A stretch of DNA of 64,000 bases from assembly GCA_038237805.1 (NCBI GenBank), contig JBBRYI010000006.1, positions 146,472 to 210,471 on the forward strand. The letters are read 5' to 3'. The stretch comes from JBBQFI01 sp038237805 (GTDB lineage Bacteria > Verrucomicrobiota > Verrucomicrobiia > Chthoniobacterales > UBA10450). The notes beneath the pieces were generated by a model. The model made no database searches. It was not told where the DNA came from and saw only the letters and a list, made by a program, of their open reading frames with translations. Every line of letters starts with the position of its first letter. Position 1 is the first letter of the stretch. Below are positions 8,107 to 17,521 of this stretch, piece after piece. A program made the translations under genes and the position numbers.

Positions 8107-9810
8107 CTAGATCATTCCCGCCTTTAATCGCGCGATTGTTTCCCGAAACATGCGATAGCCGAAGTGCCCCTGAGGAACGCGAAGCAGTTCCGAGCCGCGC
8201 CATTTGCGATGAATTGTCTCGATATCCGCCAGCCGGACGATGGAATCGAATTCGCCGGCAACAAAAAGTATTCGCTCTGCGGGACAGAGCGGCTCGTTAT
8301 GCATGGGCGAGCTGAGATGAAAATTTCGAGCCAGGAGTGACGGTTCGATTTTGGCGCGGCGCAACTCGCGCCGCATAAAAGCCGTCGCCGGATTTTTCCA
8401 AACTGCGTGCTCCACGTTCACGATCGGCGCCATCAGCGCGACGAAACGAAACTCGCGCTCGACCATCGCCAGCAGCGCGCCAATCCATCCGCCGTAACTG
8501 CTTCCGAGCACGCCAAATTCGCGACAACCACGCGCGCGCAAGGCGGCCATCAACTGCCGCACCTCGATCACACCCTGGCGCAGCCCTTCGGCGTTGCGGA
8601 TTGGATCGGCGGTGATCGCGAGTTCGCCATTCCAGTAACCGCGCGGGACGCGCGAATAGTGATACGGCAAATGCACGAAACATGCGTTCCAGCCCTGTGC
8701 ATTGAAACGTGCAGCGCAACGGCGATATCCGGCATCGCGCACGGACATGAGCGCGTGCAACATCAATACCGTCGGTGCGCTCCAGCCGCGCGCGCATGGG
8801 AAAAAATCCGCGCGGGCGATGTTGTTCTCCGAAAATTTTGTATTGACCGGGCTGCGCCAGCTGACCGTGGCACCATAGGTCTCGCCAATTGCGCCTGAGA
8901 TGTCGCCATTTGCAGGCGCTGCGTAAAACTCATGTGCCGTCAGCTTCTCGCACTCCACCACATAACGTTCCATTTCATCACGGCTGCGCGCGTCCAGCCG
9001 GTGACGGGACTGGACGAAATTCATCGACAAACTAACGAATGAATCAATGCCGATGGCGGACATGCGTCGCAGCGCGTGAGAAGCCGCTGAATTTCCAATC
9101 GGGAATTGTTTATTTCGCATTCGCTCCTTCGGCGGTTGCGGCAAATCATCATGCTTCAGCGAAAATTTTTCCTGTAACTCCGCGTAGAGACGCTTGAATG
9201 CGGCGGCCAATTCGCGATCGGTGCGTTCGCGCGCAGCTGCTTTTTCCAGATCCGGAAAATGCGAGATCGGTTCGCCGAACGCGACCCACACCGGCGTTCG
9301 TCGCAAAGGCAGCCAACTTTTCTTCGAATAGAAGCGATCGCTGCCAACGATCACACAGGGTAAAACGGGAACGTTCGCGATGTGGCCCAGCGCCGTTGCT
9401 CCTGATCGGAATGGCGCGCCTTCAAGCAACGAACGCGCGCCGTCGCGAATACCGCCTTCGGGGAATAGTCCGACAACGCGTCCTTCTTTCAATCGTTTGA
9501 TCGCGTTGCGAATTGTGGTACGATCAGCGCTATCGCGATCTGCGGGAAAAGCGTCGACCGCGCGAAGAAAAATACCGACGATCGGATAGCGGAAGAATTC
9601 GCTCATCGCCATCCAATCGATTTTGCGCGGCACAATCCCCGAAATGATGGCCGGATCGAAATGGCTGATATGATTTGCGGCAAGGATAAACCCGCCGCGA
9701 TGCTTTGTATTTTGACGGCCCATTACCCGGACACGTCCGACCGTGGCAAACAGCCAGAACATCAAGCGGCTGACAGCGTGGTTCGCCAGCGAGTGGTAGA
9801 GCGTCTGCAT
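8107..9810 (-). CDS. Fusion of PlsC-type acyltransferase and alpha/beta hydrolase
   Basis: One 567-residue reading frame with two enzyme domains. Residues about 1-215 form a lysophosphatidate-type acyltransferase: NHISHFD at 46-52 is the catalytic HX4D box, with FPEGGIRDG downstream. Residues about 290-567 form an alpha/beta hydrolase with nucleophile S438 in GSSYGG, a likely acid D522 in AGEFDS and H549 in QGHFGY. It could move acyl groups on a lipid whose other acyl or head group is trimmed by the hydrolase; that is inference. The gene lies 24 bp downstream of the Aas-like gene on the same strand, so it is probably in a lipid-modification operon. Confidence 0.85.
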   Translation of the reverse strand: MQTLYHSLANHAVSRLMFWLFATVGRVRVMGRQNTKHRGGFILAANHISHFDPAIISGIVPRKIDWMAMSEFFRYPIVGIFLRAVDAFPADRDSADRTTIRNAIKRLKEGRVVGLFPEGGIRDGARSLLEGAPFRSGATALGHIANVPVLPCVIVGSDRFYSKKSWLPLRRTPVWVAFGEPISHFPDLEKAAARERTDRELAAAFKRLYAELQEKFSLKHDDLPQPPKERMRNKQFPIGNSAASHALRRMSAIGIDSFVSLSMNFVQSRHRLDARSRDEMERYVVECEKLTAHEFYAAPANGDISGAIGETYGATVSWRSPVNTKFSENNIARADFFPCARGWSAPTVLMLHALMSVRDAGYRRCAARFNAQGWNACFVHLPYHYSRVPRGYWNGELAITADPIRNAEGLRQGVIEVRQLMAALRARGCREFGVLGSSYGGWIGALLAMVEREFRFVALMAPIVNVEHAVWKNPATAFMRRELRRAKIEPSLLARNFHLSSPMHNEPLCPAERILFVAGEFDSIVRLADIETIHRKWRGSELLRVPQGHFGYRMFRETIARLKAGMI

Positions 9811-9834
9811 CGAAGTTGCGCCGCGCGTGAAAAT

Positions 9835-12099
9835 TCAATTCGCGCTCGCCGCGATTATGGGCTCCTCGGCGATTTCCTTGCAACGCCGCAAATCGAGTTT
9901 GCCCGAAGCCAGAACAGGGACGGCGTCGACGCGCCGGATCATTTTCGGAATCCAGAGGTTGGGGACGCCAGCTTCACTCAAATCGCTGCGCAATTTTTGG
10001 AGGTTAATTTCGATCGAGCTTAAAAGAACGAGCGCTTCGCCCTTGGCTTCATCCGGAACGCCGATTAGCGCGATAACGCGATCGGATTCACCGCTAATGC
10101 CTAACGAGTCGTTAATGCGCTGTTCCACCGCTTCGTGCGGCACCATTTCGCCTCCGATTTTCGAGAAACGCGAAAGCCGCCCTTCGATGTAAAGAAAACC
10201 ATCCTCATCGAAGCGACCGAGGTCGCCGCTTTTGAACCAGCCGTCATGCAACACTTCCGCCGTGCGTTCGGGTTCGTTCAGATATCTCTCGAAAATGTTC
10301 GGGCCGCGGAACCAGACCATCCCGCTTTCATGCAGAGAAAGTTTTCGATCGGTTTCCGGATCGCGGATGTGGGCCGCAATACCGGGCGCCATCTTGCCGG
10401 TGGAACCGACGCGACTCGAAGGCTGAACCGATTCGCCAGGCTTGCTCGGTTTTGGTTCGGGAAGATTCACGCTTATGACTGGAGACGTTTCCGTCAGTCC
10501 GTAGCCTTCGAAAACATGTTTGCCGAAACGCTTTTCGAAAGCTTCGGCCAGATCGAGCGGCAATTTTTCCGCGCCGGTGATGACAAGACGAACACTGCGT
10601 AATTGTTGCGGCTCTGCTTTTCGCAAGTATCCGCGCAAAAAAGTCGGTGCTGCAAGAATCAACGTCGCTTTATATTTCTCGATCAAGGTCGCGATCTTTG
10701 CAGTTTCTAATGGCGTCGGGAATGTGAGGATACGCACACCTTCCATCATCGGATACCACAAGGTGACCGTGCATCCGAAGGTGTGGAAGAACGGTAGCGT
10801 CGCAAGGATCAAATCGTCTTTGCGCGCATCGAGAATGGCGGCGAATTGCGAGACGTTGCCGACGATGTTGCGATGGCTCAGAACGACGCCTTTCGGTTTC
10901 CCGGAGCTTCCGCTCGTAAAAAGCAGCAGGGCTTCATCCTGATCACCAATGCGCGGAAGTTGCAGCCATCGGACGAGTAAACGTGCTGGAGCGAGAAGCG
11001 CGAGAATCCAAGATGCGAGAATCTTTACCTTCATTTTTGGCAACACCTCATCGAGTTGCACGCGTTGAGAAGTCCAGGGGAAATCGGGTAAACGTTTCGC
11101 CAGCGCGTTCGCAGAAATGATTGTGCGGATCTCGGCCTGTTCGATCGCTGATTCGATAGATTCACGCGCGCTCGTGAAGTTCAGATTCACCGGAACTTTG
11201 CCCGCGAGGGTGACGGCGAGATTTGCAACGACCGCGCCTTTTCCGGGCGGAAGCACAATACCGATGCGTTTTCCGGGAAATGTTTGTTTCAGGTGTCGGG
11301 CGAGCGCGATCGCAGCGCCGAGCAATTTGCCCCGCGACAATGTCGTATTATCAAAACCATCAATGATGGCGGTACGAAACGGATATCGTTTCAATCCGCG
11401 CAACGATTCGGCCCCAAGATGACCGCGCAGAATCGGCCGCTCGTGGTAGGCGCGCTCGCCTAGTTCGAGCAATTTTTCCCGGACCGTCGCGATGTCCGAC
11501 TCGTTAGGCGCAAGTGGCTGGCCAAAATCCACGAGCACACCGTAGGGAAATTGCTTCGGCCACTTTGAAAAATAACGACCGCCTTGAAAGGAAAAGATCG
11601 ATCCCCACATTCGATCCAACCACACCGGGACGACTGGAGCGTTCGCTTCGCGCGCGATCAATTCATAGCCGCGCCGCAATCGCAGCAAAGTTCCGGAGCG
11701 GCTGAGTTGTCCTTCGGGAAAAAGGCAGACTACTTCACCCGCGCGAATTTGATCTGCCGCAGCGCGCATCGCATCCTTTGCGCGACGCGGTGTAATCGGG
11801 ATACAACCAGCGATCCGCAAAATCGGGTGCAAAAGTCGATTACGATAATATTCCTGGTCGACGATAAACCGAATCCGCCGCGGACAGGCAAGCTGGAGCA
11901 CGATCGCGTCTACGAATGAAATGTGATTCGGTAGGAGCAGAAAACCTCCGGGCGGGAGGTTCTCAATGCCCAGCGCCCGCACGCGATAAATCAACCGGCC
12001 AATTGCCAAACCGAGGAAATAAACCGCCCGTTCGCTGAAGCTCGATCCCATCATTGCTTTATCATTTACAATCTGCGCGACGCGCACTGCAATCGGCAT
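9835..12099 (-). CDS. aas: Aas-like bifunctional acyltransferase/acyl-ACP synthetase
   Basis: A PlsC-type acyltransferase (NHISFVD, FPEGQLSRSG) is followed by an AMP-forming acyl ligase (LLLFTSGSSGKPKGVVLSH, EGYGLTETSPV, SGDLGRFDEDGFLYIEGR). This is the order of E. coli Aas, which reacylates lysophospholipids with fatty acids activated on acyl carrier protein. The E. coli protein also has about 720 residues. I chose the ATG giving 754 residues; a TTG 24 bp upstream or an ATG pair 48 bp downstream are possible. A second lipid enzyme follows 24 bp downstream. The two together suggest membrane-lipid remodelling. Confidence 0.88.
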   Translation of the reverse strand: MPIAVRVAQIVNDKAMMGSSFSERAVYFLGLAIGRLIYRVRALGIENLPPGGFLLLPNHISFVDAIVLQLACPRRIRFIVDQEYYRNRLLHPILRIAGCIPITPRRAKDAMRAAADQIRAGEVVCLFPEGQLSRSGTLLRLRRGYELIAREANAPVVPVWLDRMWGSIFSFQGGRYFSKWPKQFPYGVLVDFGQPLAPNESDIATVREKLLELGERAYHERPILRGHLGAESLRGLKRYPFRTAIIDGFDNTTLSRGKLLGAAIALARHLKQTFPGKRIGIVLPPGKGAVVANLAVTLAGKVPVNLNFTSARESIESAIEQAEIRTIISANALAKRLPDFPWTSQRVQLDEVLPKMKVKILASWILALLAPARLLVRWLQLPRIGDQDEALLLFTSGSSGKPKGVVLSHRNIVGNVSQFAAILDARKDDLILATLPFFHTFGCTVTLWYPMMEGVRILTFPTPLETAKIATLIEKYKATLILAAPTFLRGYLRKAEPQQLRSVRLVITGAEKLPLDLAEAFEKRFGKHVFEGYGLTETSPVISVNLPEPKPSKPGESVQPSSRVGSTGKMAPGIAAHIRDPETDRKLSLHESGMVWFRGPNIFERYLNEPERTAEVLHDGWFKSGDLGRFDEDGFLYIEGRLSRFSKIGGEMVPHEAVEQRINDSLGISGESDRVIALIGVPDEAKGEALVLLSSIEINLQKLRSDLSEAGVPNLWIPKMIRRVDAVPVLASGKLDLRRCKEIAEEPIIAASAN

Positions 12100-12130
12100 T
12101 TCCGATGAACCGGTTATTTCCAACTAAGAG

Positions 12131-12151
12131 GCGGCGATCTCAAGTCGCCGC
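12131..12151. repeat. Short palindrome between divergent genes
   Basis: GCGGCGA and TCGCCGC form a 7-bp inverted repeat around a 7-base loop, in the gap between the divergent aas-like and MFS genes. It resembles the palindrome at 6627-6649 (GCGGCG core). It is probably a copy of the same small repeat family rather than an operator. Confidence 0.55.
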
Positions 12152-12201
12152 ACAGACAATGGCGGATCGGAAACAGCCGCTCCTTGAAAGCGTAATTGTG
12201 C

Positions 12202-13458
12202 ATGAACGAAAAGAAGAATAGGGCCCTTCTCCCCGGTGCGTGGTCCGCGCTCGCACTTCTGCTTGGCATTAACCTTTTTAACTACATCGATCGCCAGATT
12301 CTGGCGGCCGTCGAGCCCGAGATTCGCTCCACGTTTTTTGCGCCTAACGACATCAACGCGATGGCGAAGACAGGCGCGCTTGGCACCGCCTTTCTCGTTA
12401 GCTACATGATTTCCGCGCCGCTCCTCGGCTGGCTTGCCGATCGGATGTCGCGTTGGCTTCTGATTGGTGTTGCTGTGATCTTATGGAGTCTGGCGAGTGG
12501 AGCATCTGGCCTGGCGGTGACATTTGGAATGTTGCTCGCGACACGCCTGTTTGTCGGAATTGGAGAAGGCGCGTATGGACCGGCGGCGCCGACCATTATC
12601 TCGGATTTGTTTCCGGTCGAAATTCGCGGACGCGTTCTTGCTTATTTCTGCGCGGCCATTCCGGTTGGCAGTGCGCTCGGTTACGTGCTCGGCGGCTTAA
12701 TTGGTAATCACCTCGGCTGGCGTTGGGCATTTTATTTGGTGACGCCGCCCGGGATCTTACTCGCAACGATCTGTTTTTTTATGCGCGATCCTCGCGAGCA
12801 AACAGGCGGACGAGCGCAAAAGCAGCGCCCTGATTGGAGCCAGTATCGTTCGCTTTTTCGTACGCCATCTTACGTTATCAATACCGCGGCGCAGACAGCG
12901 ATGACATTCGCCCTCGGCGGCCTCGCGTTTTGGATTCCCGGCTATCTCCAGTACCGGCATCAACCGCCATCAACACGAATTATTTTTGGCGGAATCACCG
13001 TTGTCGCGGGTTTGATTTCGACAATTCTGGGCGGCATTGCCGGCGACCGTCTGCGCAAACGTTTTGGCGGATCCTACTTTCTTGTTTCGGGAATCGGGAT
13101 GCTGATCGCATTTCCGTTCACCGTGGCGATGGTGTTCACCCCATTTCCTCGCGCCTGGGTAATGTTGTTCTTCGCCGTCTTTTTTGTTTTCTTTAACACC
13201 GGTCCATCAAACACCGTGATCGCGAACGTGACGTTGCCTTCGATTCGCGCGACCGGCTTCGCGCTCAATATCCTTGTCATTCACGCGCTCGGTGATGCGA
13301 TCGCTCCGCCGTTGATCGGGGCGATTGCGGGGCGGACTAATTTGGACATCGCGTTCCTCTTTATTTCGCTGACGATGCTTATCGCCGGAGCAATCTGGCT
13401 CGCCGGAATGAAATATTTGGCGCGCGATACCGCGGCGGTTGAAGACAGAATCACTTGA
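12202..13458 (+). CDS. MFS transporter, spinster-like
   Basis: Inner-membrane major facilitator of 418 residues with about 12 hydrophobic spans. NYIDRQIL in the first helix and the loop GWLADRMSRW are hallmarks of the family that includes spinster-type lipid and metabolite transporters. I use the ATG after an in-frame TTG six bases upstream. The substrate cannot be told. The stop codon overlaps the extended recQ frame, and recQ starts at once, so the two genes are probably co-transcribed. Confidence 0.88.
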   Translation: MNEKKNRALLPGAWSALALLLGINLFNYIDRQILAAVEPEIRSTFFAPNDINAMAKTGALGTAFLVSYMISAPLLGWLADRMSRWLLIGVAVILWSLASGASGLAVTFGMLLATRLFVGIGEGAYGPAAPTIISDLFPVEIRGRVLAYFCAAIPVGSALGYVLGGLIGNHLGWRWAFYLVTPPGILLATICFFMRDPREQTGGRAQKQRPDWSQYRSLFRTPSYVINTAAQTAMTFALGGLAFWIPGYLQYRHQPPSTRIIFGGITVVAGLISTILGGIAGDRLRKRFGGSYFLVSGIGMLIAFPFTVAMVFTPFPRAWVMLFFAVFFVFFNTGPSNTVIANVTLPSIRATGFALNILVIHALGDAIAPPLIGAIAGRTNLDIAFLFISLTMLIAGAIWLAGMKYLARDTAAVEDRIT

Positions 13459-13463
13459 GTTTA

Positions 13464-15587
13464 ATGACCCCCCACCAAGCTCTCGAAAAATATTTCGGTT
13501 TTCGCGAGTTCCTTGATGCGCAGGAGGAAGTGATAGAGGCGATTCTTGGCGGCGCCGATGCGCTCGTTGTGATGCCGACCGGCGGCGGCAAGTCGCTTTG
13601 TTATCAATTGCCCGCGCAACTTTTGCAGGGCACCACCGTTGTGGTCTCTCCGTTGATCGCGCTAATGAAGGATCAAGTCGATACCCTGCAGCGCCGCGGT
13701 ATAGCCGCGACGTTGATTAACAGCTCGCTCGCGTGGCCGGAGCAACAGGACCGGATTCGCGCTCTCGCGCGCGGTGAATTCAAACTGGTTTACATCGCGC
13801 CGGAGCGTTTTCGCAGTCGCAGTTTCGTCGATGCGCTGGGTCAGGCGACGATCGCGCTTTTCGCGGTCGATGAAGCGCATTGTCTTTCCATGTGGGGGCA
13901 CGATTTTCGGCCGGATTATTTTCGGCTCAACGTCATTCTGGAAAAACTCGGCCGTCCGCAGGTGGCTGCGTTTACCGCAACCGCAACTCCCGATGTTCGG
14001 CGGGATATTCTGACGCATCTGGATTTGCGCGAGCCCCGCGAATTCGTCGCCGGTTTCGCGCGCCCCAATTTGAAACTGATGGTAACGCAAGTCGCCAACG
14101 AATCCGAAAAATATGCGCGCCTTCATGCCCTGATCCGCGATCACAAGACCGGGATTGTTTATTGCGCCACCCGCAAACGCGTCGAAGCCGTCGCCGAAAC
14201 GCTGCGGGACGCGGGGTTGTCGAGCATTCTTTATCACGGCGGCATGAACGATGAAGAGCGCGAACGCGCACAGAATGCATTCATGCGGCGCGAAAAGGAC
14301 ATCGTTGTTGCCACAAATGCCTTCGGGATGGGAATCGATCGGGCCGACATTCGCTTCGTTGCGCACTTCGAGGTGCCGGGGAGCGTCGAGGCGTATTACC
14401 AGGAAGCCGGGAGAGCCGGACGCGACGGCGAAGCGGCGATTTGCGAACTATTTTTTAATCACGCCGATACGCGGGTACAGGAATTTTTTATCGAAGGGAG
14501 CAATCCGCCGCCGGCGTTCGTCGTCGGCATTTACGAAATGTTGCGGCGCGAGGCGGATGAAAAACAAGAGCTCCAACTCTCGCTCAAAGAGATGGCCGAG
14601 CGCGCCGAGACCGACGGCAATGATATGATGCTGAATTCGGCGCTCTACATTCTCGATCGCGAAGAATACATCGATCGTTTCGACATTCCCGGGCGTCGTG
14701 TGCGAGGAACACGACTGCTCAAGCCCGAGCTACGCGGCGCGCAACTGAAACTGGATACCGCAAAATTGCGCGAAAAGGAACGGCGCGATCGAGTGAAGTT
14801 GAAAACAATAATCGACTTCGCCTACGCGCGCGTGTGCCGGCAGCAGGCCATCCTTCGTTATTTCGGAGAGGTCGAGCCGGCGCAATGCGGCAATTGCGAT
14901 GTTTGCCTTGAGACCGCTGGCTCGGCCCGCGCGCCAACTGAAGAGGAGATATCGATGGTAAAGAAAGCTTTGAGCGGCGTGGCAAGAATGTCTGTCCGTA
15001 CGTCGGATGGATGGCAGGCACGCTTCGGTCGCGGTCGCATTGTGCAGACACTTGTCGGAAGTCGCTCGCGTGAAATTATTGACGCGCGCCTGGATCAGCT
15101 CTCGACCTACGGATTGCTCAAAGCCCAAGGCGTCGCGTACTCCAATCAATTGCTGCGCGAGTTGCAGGATAGCGGGATGCTTGTGTCGACTGGGGGACAG
15201 TATCCGATGGTCACGCTGACGGTTCGGGGAGAAGAAGTCATGAAAGGCGCGGTCGATTACGCGTTGCGTTGGCCGCAACGCGGCACCGCTTCGGAGATAA
15301 CCAGATCGCGAAAAGGGAAAGCAAAAACTGTAGCCACTCAGGATTTGCCACCAACTGACGCTCAACTTTTCGAGCAATTGAAAAAGGTGCGTTCGATGCT
15401 CGCGCGCGAAAATGGCAACCTCCCGGCTTACATTATTTTTCCAGACGAGACGTTGCGCGCGTTCGCGCGTCTCAAGCCGCGCTCGGTGGATGCTGGTCGC
15501 AAGATTCGCGGTGTGGGAGATGTGAAAGCGCAAAAATATTTGCCCGCTTTTCTCGACGCGATCCAAAAATTCGAACCAATATCGTAG
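13464..15587 (+). CDS. recQ: ATP-dependent DNA helicase RecQ
   Basis: 3'-5' DNA helicase for recombination and fork repair. It has 707 residues from the ATG, which lies 5 bp after the MFS stop; an in-frame TTG lies 9 bases upstream. Walker A GGGKS contains K43, and the DEAH box is at 136-139 followed by CLSMWGHDFRPDY. QEAGRAGRDG is motif VI. The zinc site of the RQC region is seen in C...CGNCDVC. A C-terminal HRDC-type segment (about 640-707, LPAYIIFPDETLRAFARLKP) completes the standard RecQ layout. Confidence 0.95.
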   Translation: MTPHQALEKYFGFREFLDAQEEVIEAILGGADALVVMPTGGGKSLCYQLPAQLLQGTTVVVSPLIALMKDQVDTLQRRGIAATLINSSLAWPEQQDRIRALARGEFKLVYIAPERFRSRSFVDALGQATIALFAVDEAHCLSMWGHDFRPDYFRLNVILEKLGRPQVAAFTATATPDVRRDILTHLDLREPREFVAGFARPNLKLMVTQVANESEKYARLHALIRDHKTGIVYCATRKRVEAVAETLRDAGLSSILYHGGMNDEERERAQNAFMRREKDIVVATNAFGMGIDRADIRFVAHFEVPGSVEAYYQEAGRAGRDGEAAICELFFNHADTRVQEFFIEGSNPPPAFVVGIYEMLRREADEKQELQLSLKEMAERAETDGNDMMLNSALYILDREEYIDRFDIPGRRVRGTRLLKPELRGAQLKLDTAKLREKERRDRVKLKTIIDFAYARVCRQQAILRYFGEVEPAQCGNCDVCLETAGSARAPTEEEISMVKKALSGVARMSVRTSDGWQARFGRGRIVQTLVGSRSREIIDARLDQLSTYGLLKAQGVAYSNQLLRELQDSGMLVSTGGQYPMVTLTVRGEEVMKGAVDYALRWPQRGTASEITRSRKGKAKTVATQDLPPTDAQLFEQLKKVRSMLARENGNLPAYIIFPDETLRAFARLKPRSVDAGRKIRGVGDVKAQKYLPAFLDAIQKFEPIS

Positions 15588-15633
15588 CGCCGGTCGTGCC
15601 GACAAATTAACCGGTCGTTATTCGGAAGGTCCC

Positions 15634-15655
15634 TCGCATTCGCTCGGGGTGACAA
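15634..15655 (-). repeat. Single-arm copy of a dispersed repeat
   Basis: Read on the minus strand this is TGTCACCCCGAGCGAATGCGAG, related to the arms of the palindrome at 39518-39559 (TGTCATTCYGAGCGA). It lies between recQ and the TPR protein gene. Only one arm is clear here. Confidence 0.45.
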
Positions 15656-15680
15656 ACGGCGGCGCTTGGTCCAAGCGCGT

Positions 15681-17474
15681 TTACAGCGTCGATGCGAGAT
15701 GAACGTCGAAATCCTGGGCCAACGTATGGGCGCGCACGGCGGCATCCTGCTGTCCGGTTTTGGCCAGAAGTTCGCTCAACATTTGCCACGATTCCGCTCG
15801 ATACCATTGTGTGCCGACACACAGTTTCAATTCGGTGATGGCGCGAGCAGCGCTCTCTGATTCTTCCAGCGCTTTGACGTAACGCTTTTCGATGGCCCAA
15901 TCGGGTGGTCCGGTGCGTGCCGCAAGTCGCATGCGCAATAAATTTACGCTGCCCGTCTCCTTGTGCTCCAGAACGGCGAGAAGTTCATTCGCCTTGGCTT
16001 CAGTGAGCGGTGACTCCAGCGCGCGCTTCAGCATTTCATGCGCAAGCTTGAAATCGGCTTGCTTGATCGCGACCGCGGCGAGATCGAGCAGAGCGAACGG
16101 TTGATCGGCGTCTTTTTGCAATGCGTTTTCCAAATGCTTCTTCGCCGCGTCGAGACTTCCCTGCGTCAGTTCTAGTGCGCCCAAATTGGTCAACATCCGA
16201 GAGGAATCCCCCCCATGAGCGACCGTACTTTCGAGAAAGGTTCGCTGATCCTTCCAATCGAACGTGCGGATGAAGGTGCGCGCGGCGAGCAAAGTGATCC
16301 AGAGAATGGCAGTGCTGGCGACAATCCGGGAGACAATCGTCCGGCTTTGGAGTCGCCAATTTTCGATTAGAGTTTGAGTCGTTAGGCAAATGGCGAGGAA
16401 AAGAAATGTCGAGGGTAAATATATCCAATGTTCGGCAACCGTGGCGTTCAAAAGAAAGATGCCGCTCACCGGCAGATAGCTAATTCCCGCCAGTAAAAGA
16501 CAGACAAACGCGTCGGGCTTTTTGCGGACGCGAATAATTCCATAGACGGCCATTGCCATGACTGCGATGCCCAACAAGGTTTGCAGTTCGCGCCAGGAGG
16601 CTCCCGTGACACTGGCTTCTGAAAATCCACTGGGTTGCGTTTCCACATCTCGATCCATGTGCAGATCGAGCGGAAGAATGAGCAGACCCGCATATTCCGC
16701 CGCCGCGCGAGCGATTAGCAATGGCCTAACGAGTATTGGAACCGTGGTTCGAGGCGGCGGGATATGTTCTGCAGGAAAGCGGAGACTGAGATAAATGATC
16801 GAAGCAAATATTGCCGCCGCGGCGGCATTACGCAGTGCGATCCAGTTTCGTTGCAGCGCGAGCGTGACCAGCCCAAGCAAAGGAAAGATGAGCCCGATTT
16901 CTTTGCTCAACGCGCTCAGCAGAAATGCAAACGTCGCGGTGATGATTAAAAGCCAGGCTTTGCCCTTGTTTTCACGAAGGCTACGTAACCCGCAATATAA
17001 ACCCGCGAAACCAAAAGCGGCCGCGAGCGGATCGGCGCGCCCGGAAATATAAATCACCGCACTACTCTGAATCGGATGAATCACCCACAGCAGAGTCGCG
17101 AGAAAAGTCGCCGTTTTGCGCGTGCGCTCGCTTGTCCCGAATAAGCGCAGCAATTCATCCGCGAAGAAAAAGAAAGCGATCGCCGCGGCGAGATGACAAA
17201 GGATGCTGGTAAGATGAAAAACCGACGGTCGAAAAGCGAATGCGCAATATTCCAGGGTGTAGGTCAGACGCTGGATCGGCCGATAGAAATCCGATGGCGT
17301 TGCGTCGGTAAAAAGGAAATGCTGAAATCCTTCCGGAATGAGCCGCCAGCTGCGAATAAGCGGATCGCGCATAACGAGCGCATGATCATCCCAAACAAAG
17401 CCATCGCGCACGGCCGGCGCATAACTTGCACAGACGGCAAGTGCGATGAGCAAAATGGCCCAGCGTTTATTCAC
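15681..17474 (-). CDS. Polytopic membrane protein with C-terminal TPRs, TMTC/O-mannosyltransferase-like
   Basis: A 597-residue protein. The first 400 or so residues hold about ten membrane helices and a luminal-type acidic motif near the start (GFVWDDHALV), the layout of GT-C glycosyltransferases such as protein O-mannosyltransferases and TMTC proteins. The C-terminal part (about 425-590) carries tetratricopeptide-like helices (LGALELTQGSLDAAKKHLE). It may transfer sugar from a lipid carrier to an exported protein; acceptor and sugar are unknown. The start is a GTG. It stands alone, facing recQ and diverging from the L,D-transpeptidase gene. Confidence 0.75.
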   Translation of the reverse strand: MNKRWAILLIALAVCASYAPAVRDGFVWDDHALVMRDPLIRSWRLIPEGFQHFLFTDATPSDFYRPIQRLTYTLEYCAFAFRPSVFHLTSILCHLAAAIAFFFFADELLRLFGTSERTRKTATFLATLLWVIHPIQSSAVIYISGRADPLAAAFGFAGLYCGLRSLRENKGKAWLLIITATFAFLLSALSKEIGLIFPLLGLVTLALQRNWIALRNAAAAAIFASIIYLSLRFPAEHIPPPRTTVPILVRPLLIARAAAEYAGLLILPLDLHMDRDVETQPSGFSEASVTGASWRELQTLLGIAVMAMAVYGIIRVRKKPDAFVCLLLAGISYLPVSGIFLLNATVAEHWIYLPSTFLFLAICLTTQTLIENWRLQSRTIVSRIVASTAILWITLLAARTFIRTFDWKDQRTFLESTVAHGGDSSRMLTNLGALELTQGSLDAAKKHLENALQKDADQPFALLDLAAVAIKQADFKLAHEMLKRALESPLTEAKANELLAVLEHKETGSVNLLRMRLAARTGPPDWAIEKRYVKALEESESAARAITELKLCVGTQWYRAESWQMLSELLAKTGQQDAAVRAHTLAQDFDVHLASTL

Positions 17475-17521
17475 TTGGCAAAAGAGGTTGAACAGATCGT
17501 GGGAATGCGCGTCTAGGTTGG

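Noticed and set aside
9198..10602. Several plus-strand frames of 100-155 codons opposite the acyltransferase genes
   Set aside because: Arginine-rich shadow frames, common in GC-rich DNA; the minus-strand proteins carry all the motifs.
13662..14366. Long minus-strand frame inside recQ
   Set aside because: Shadow of the recQ coding strand; the plus-strand protein is complete and conserved.
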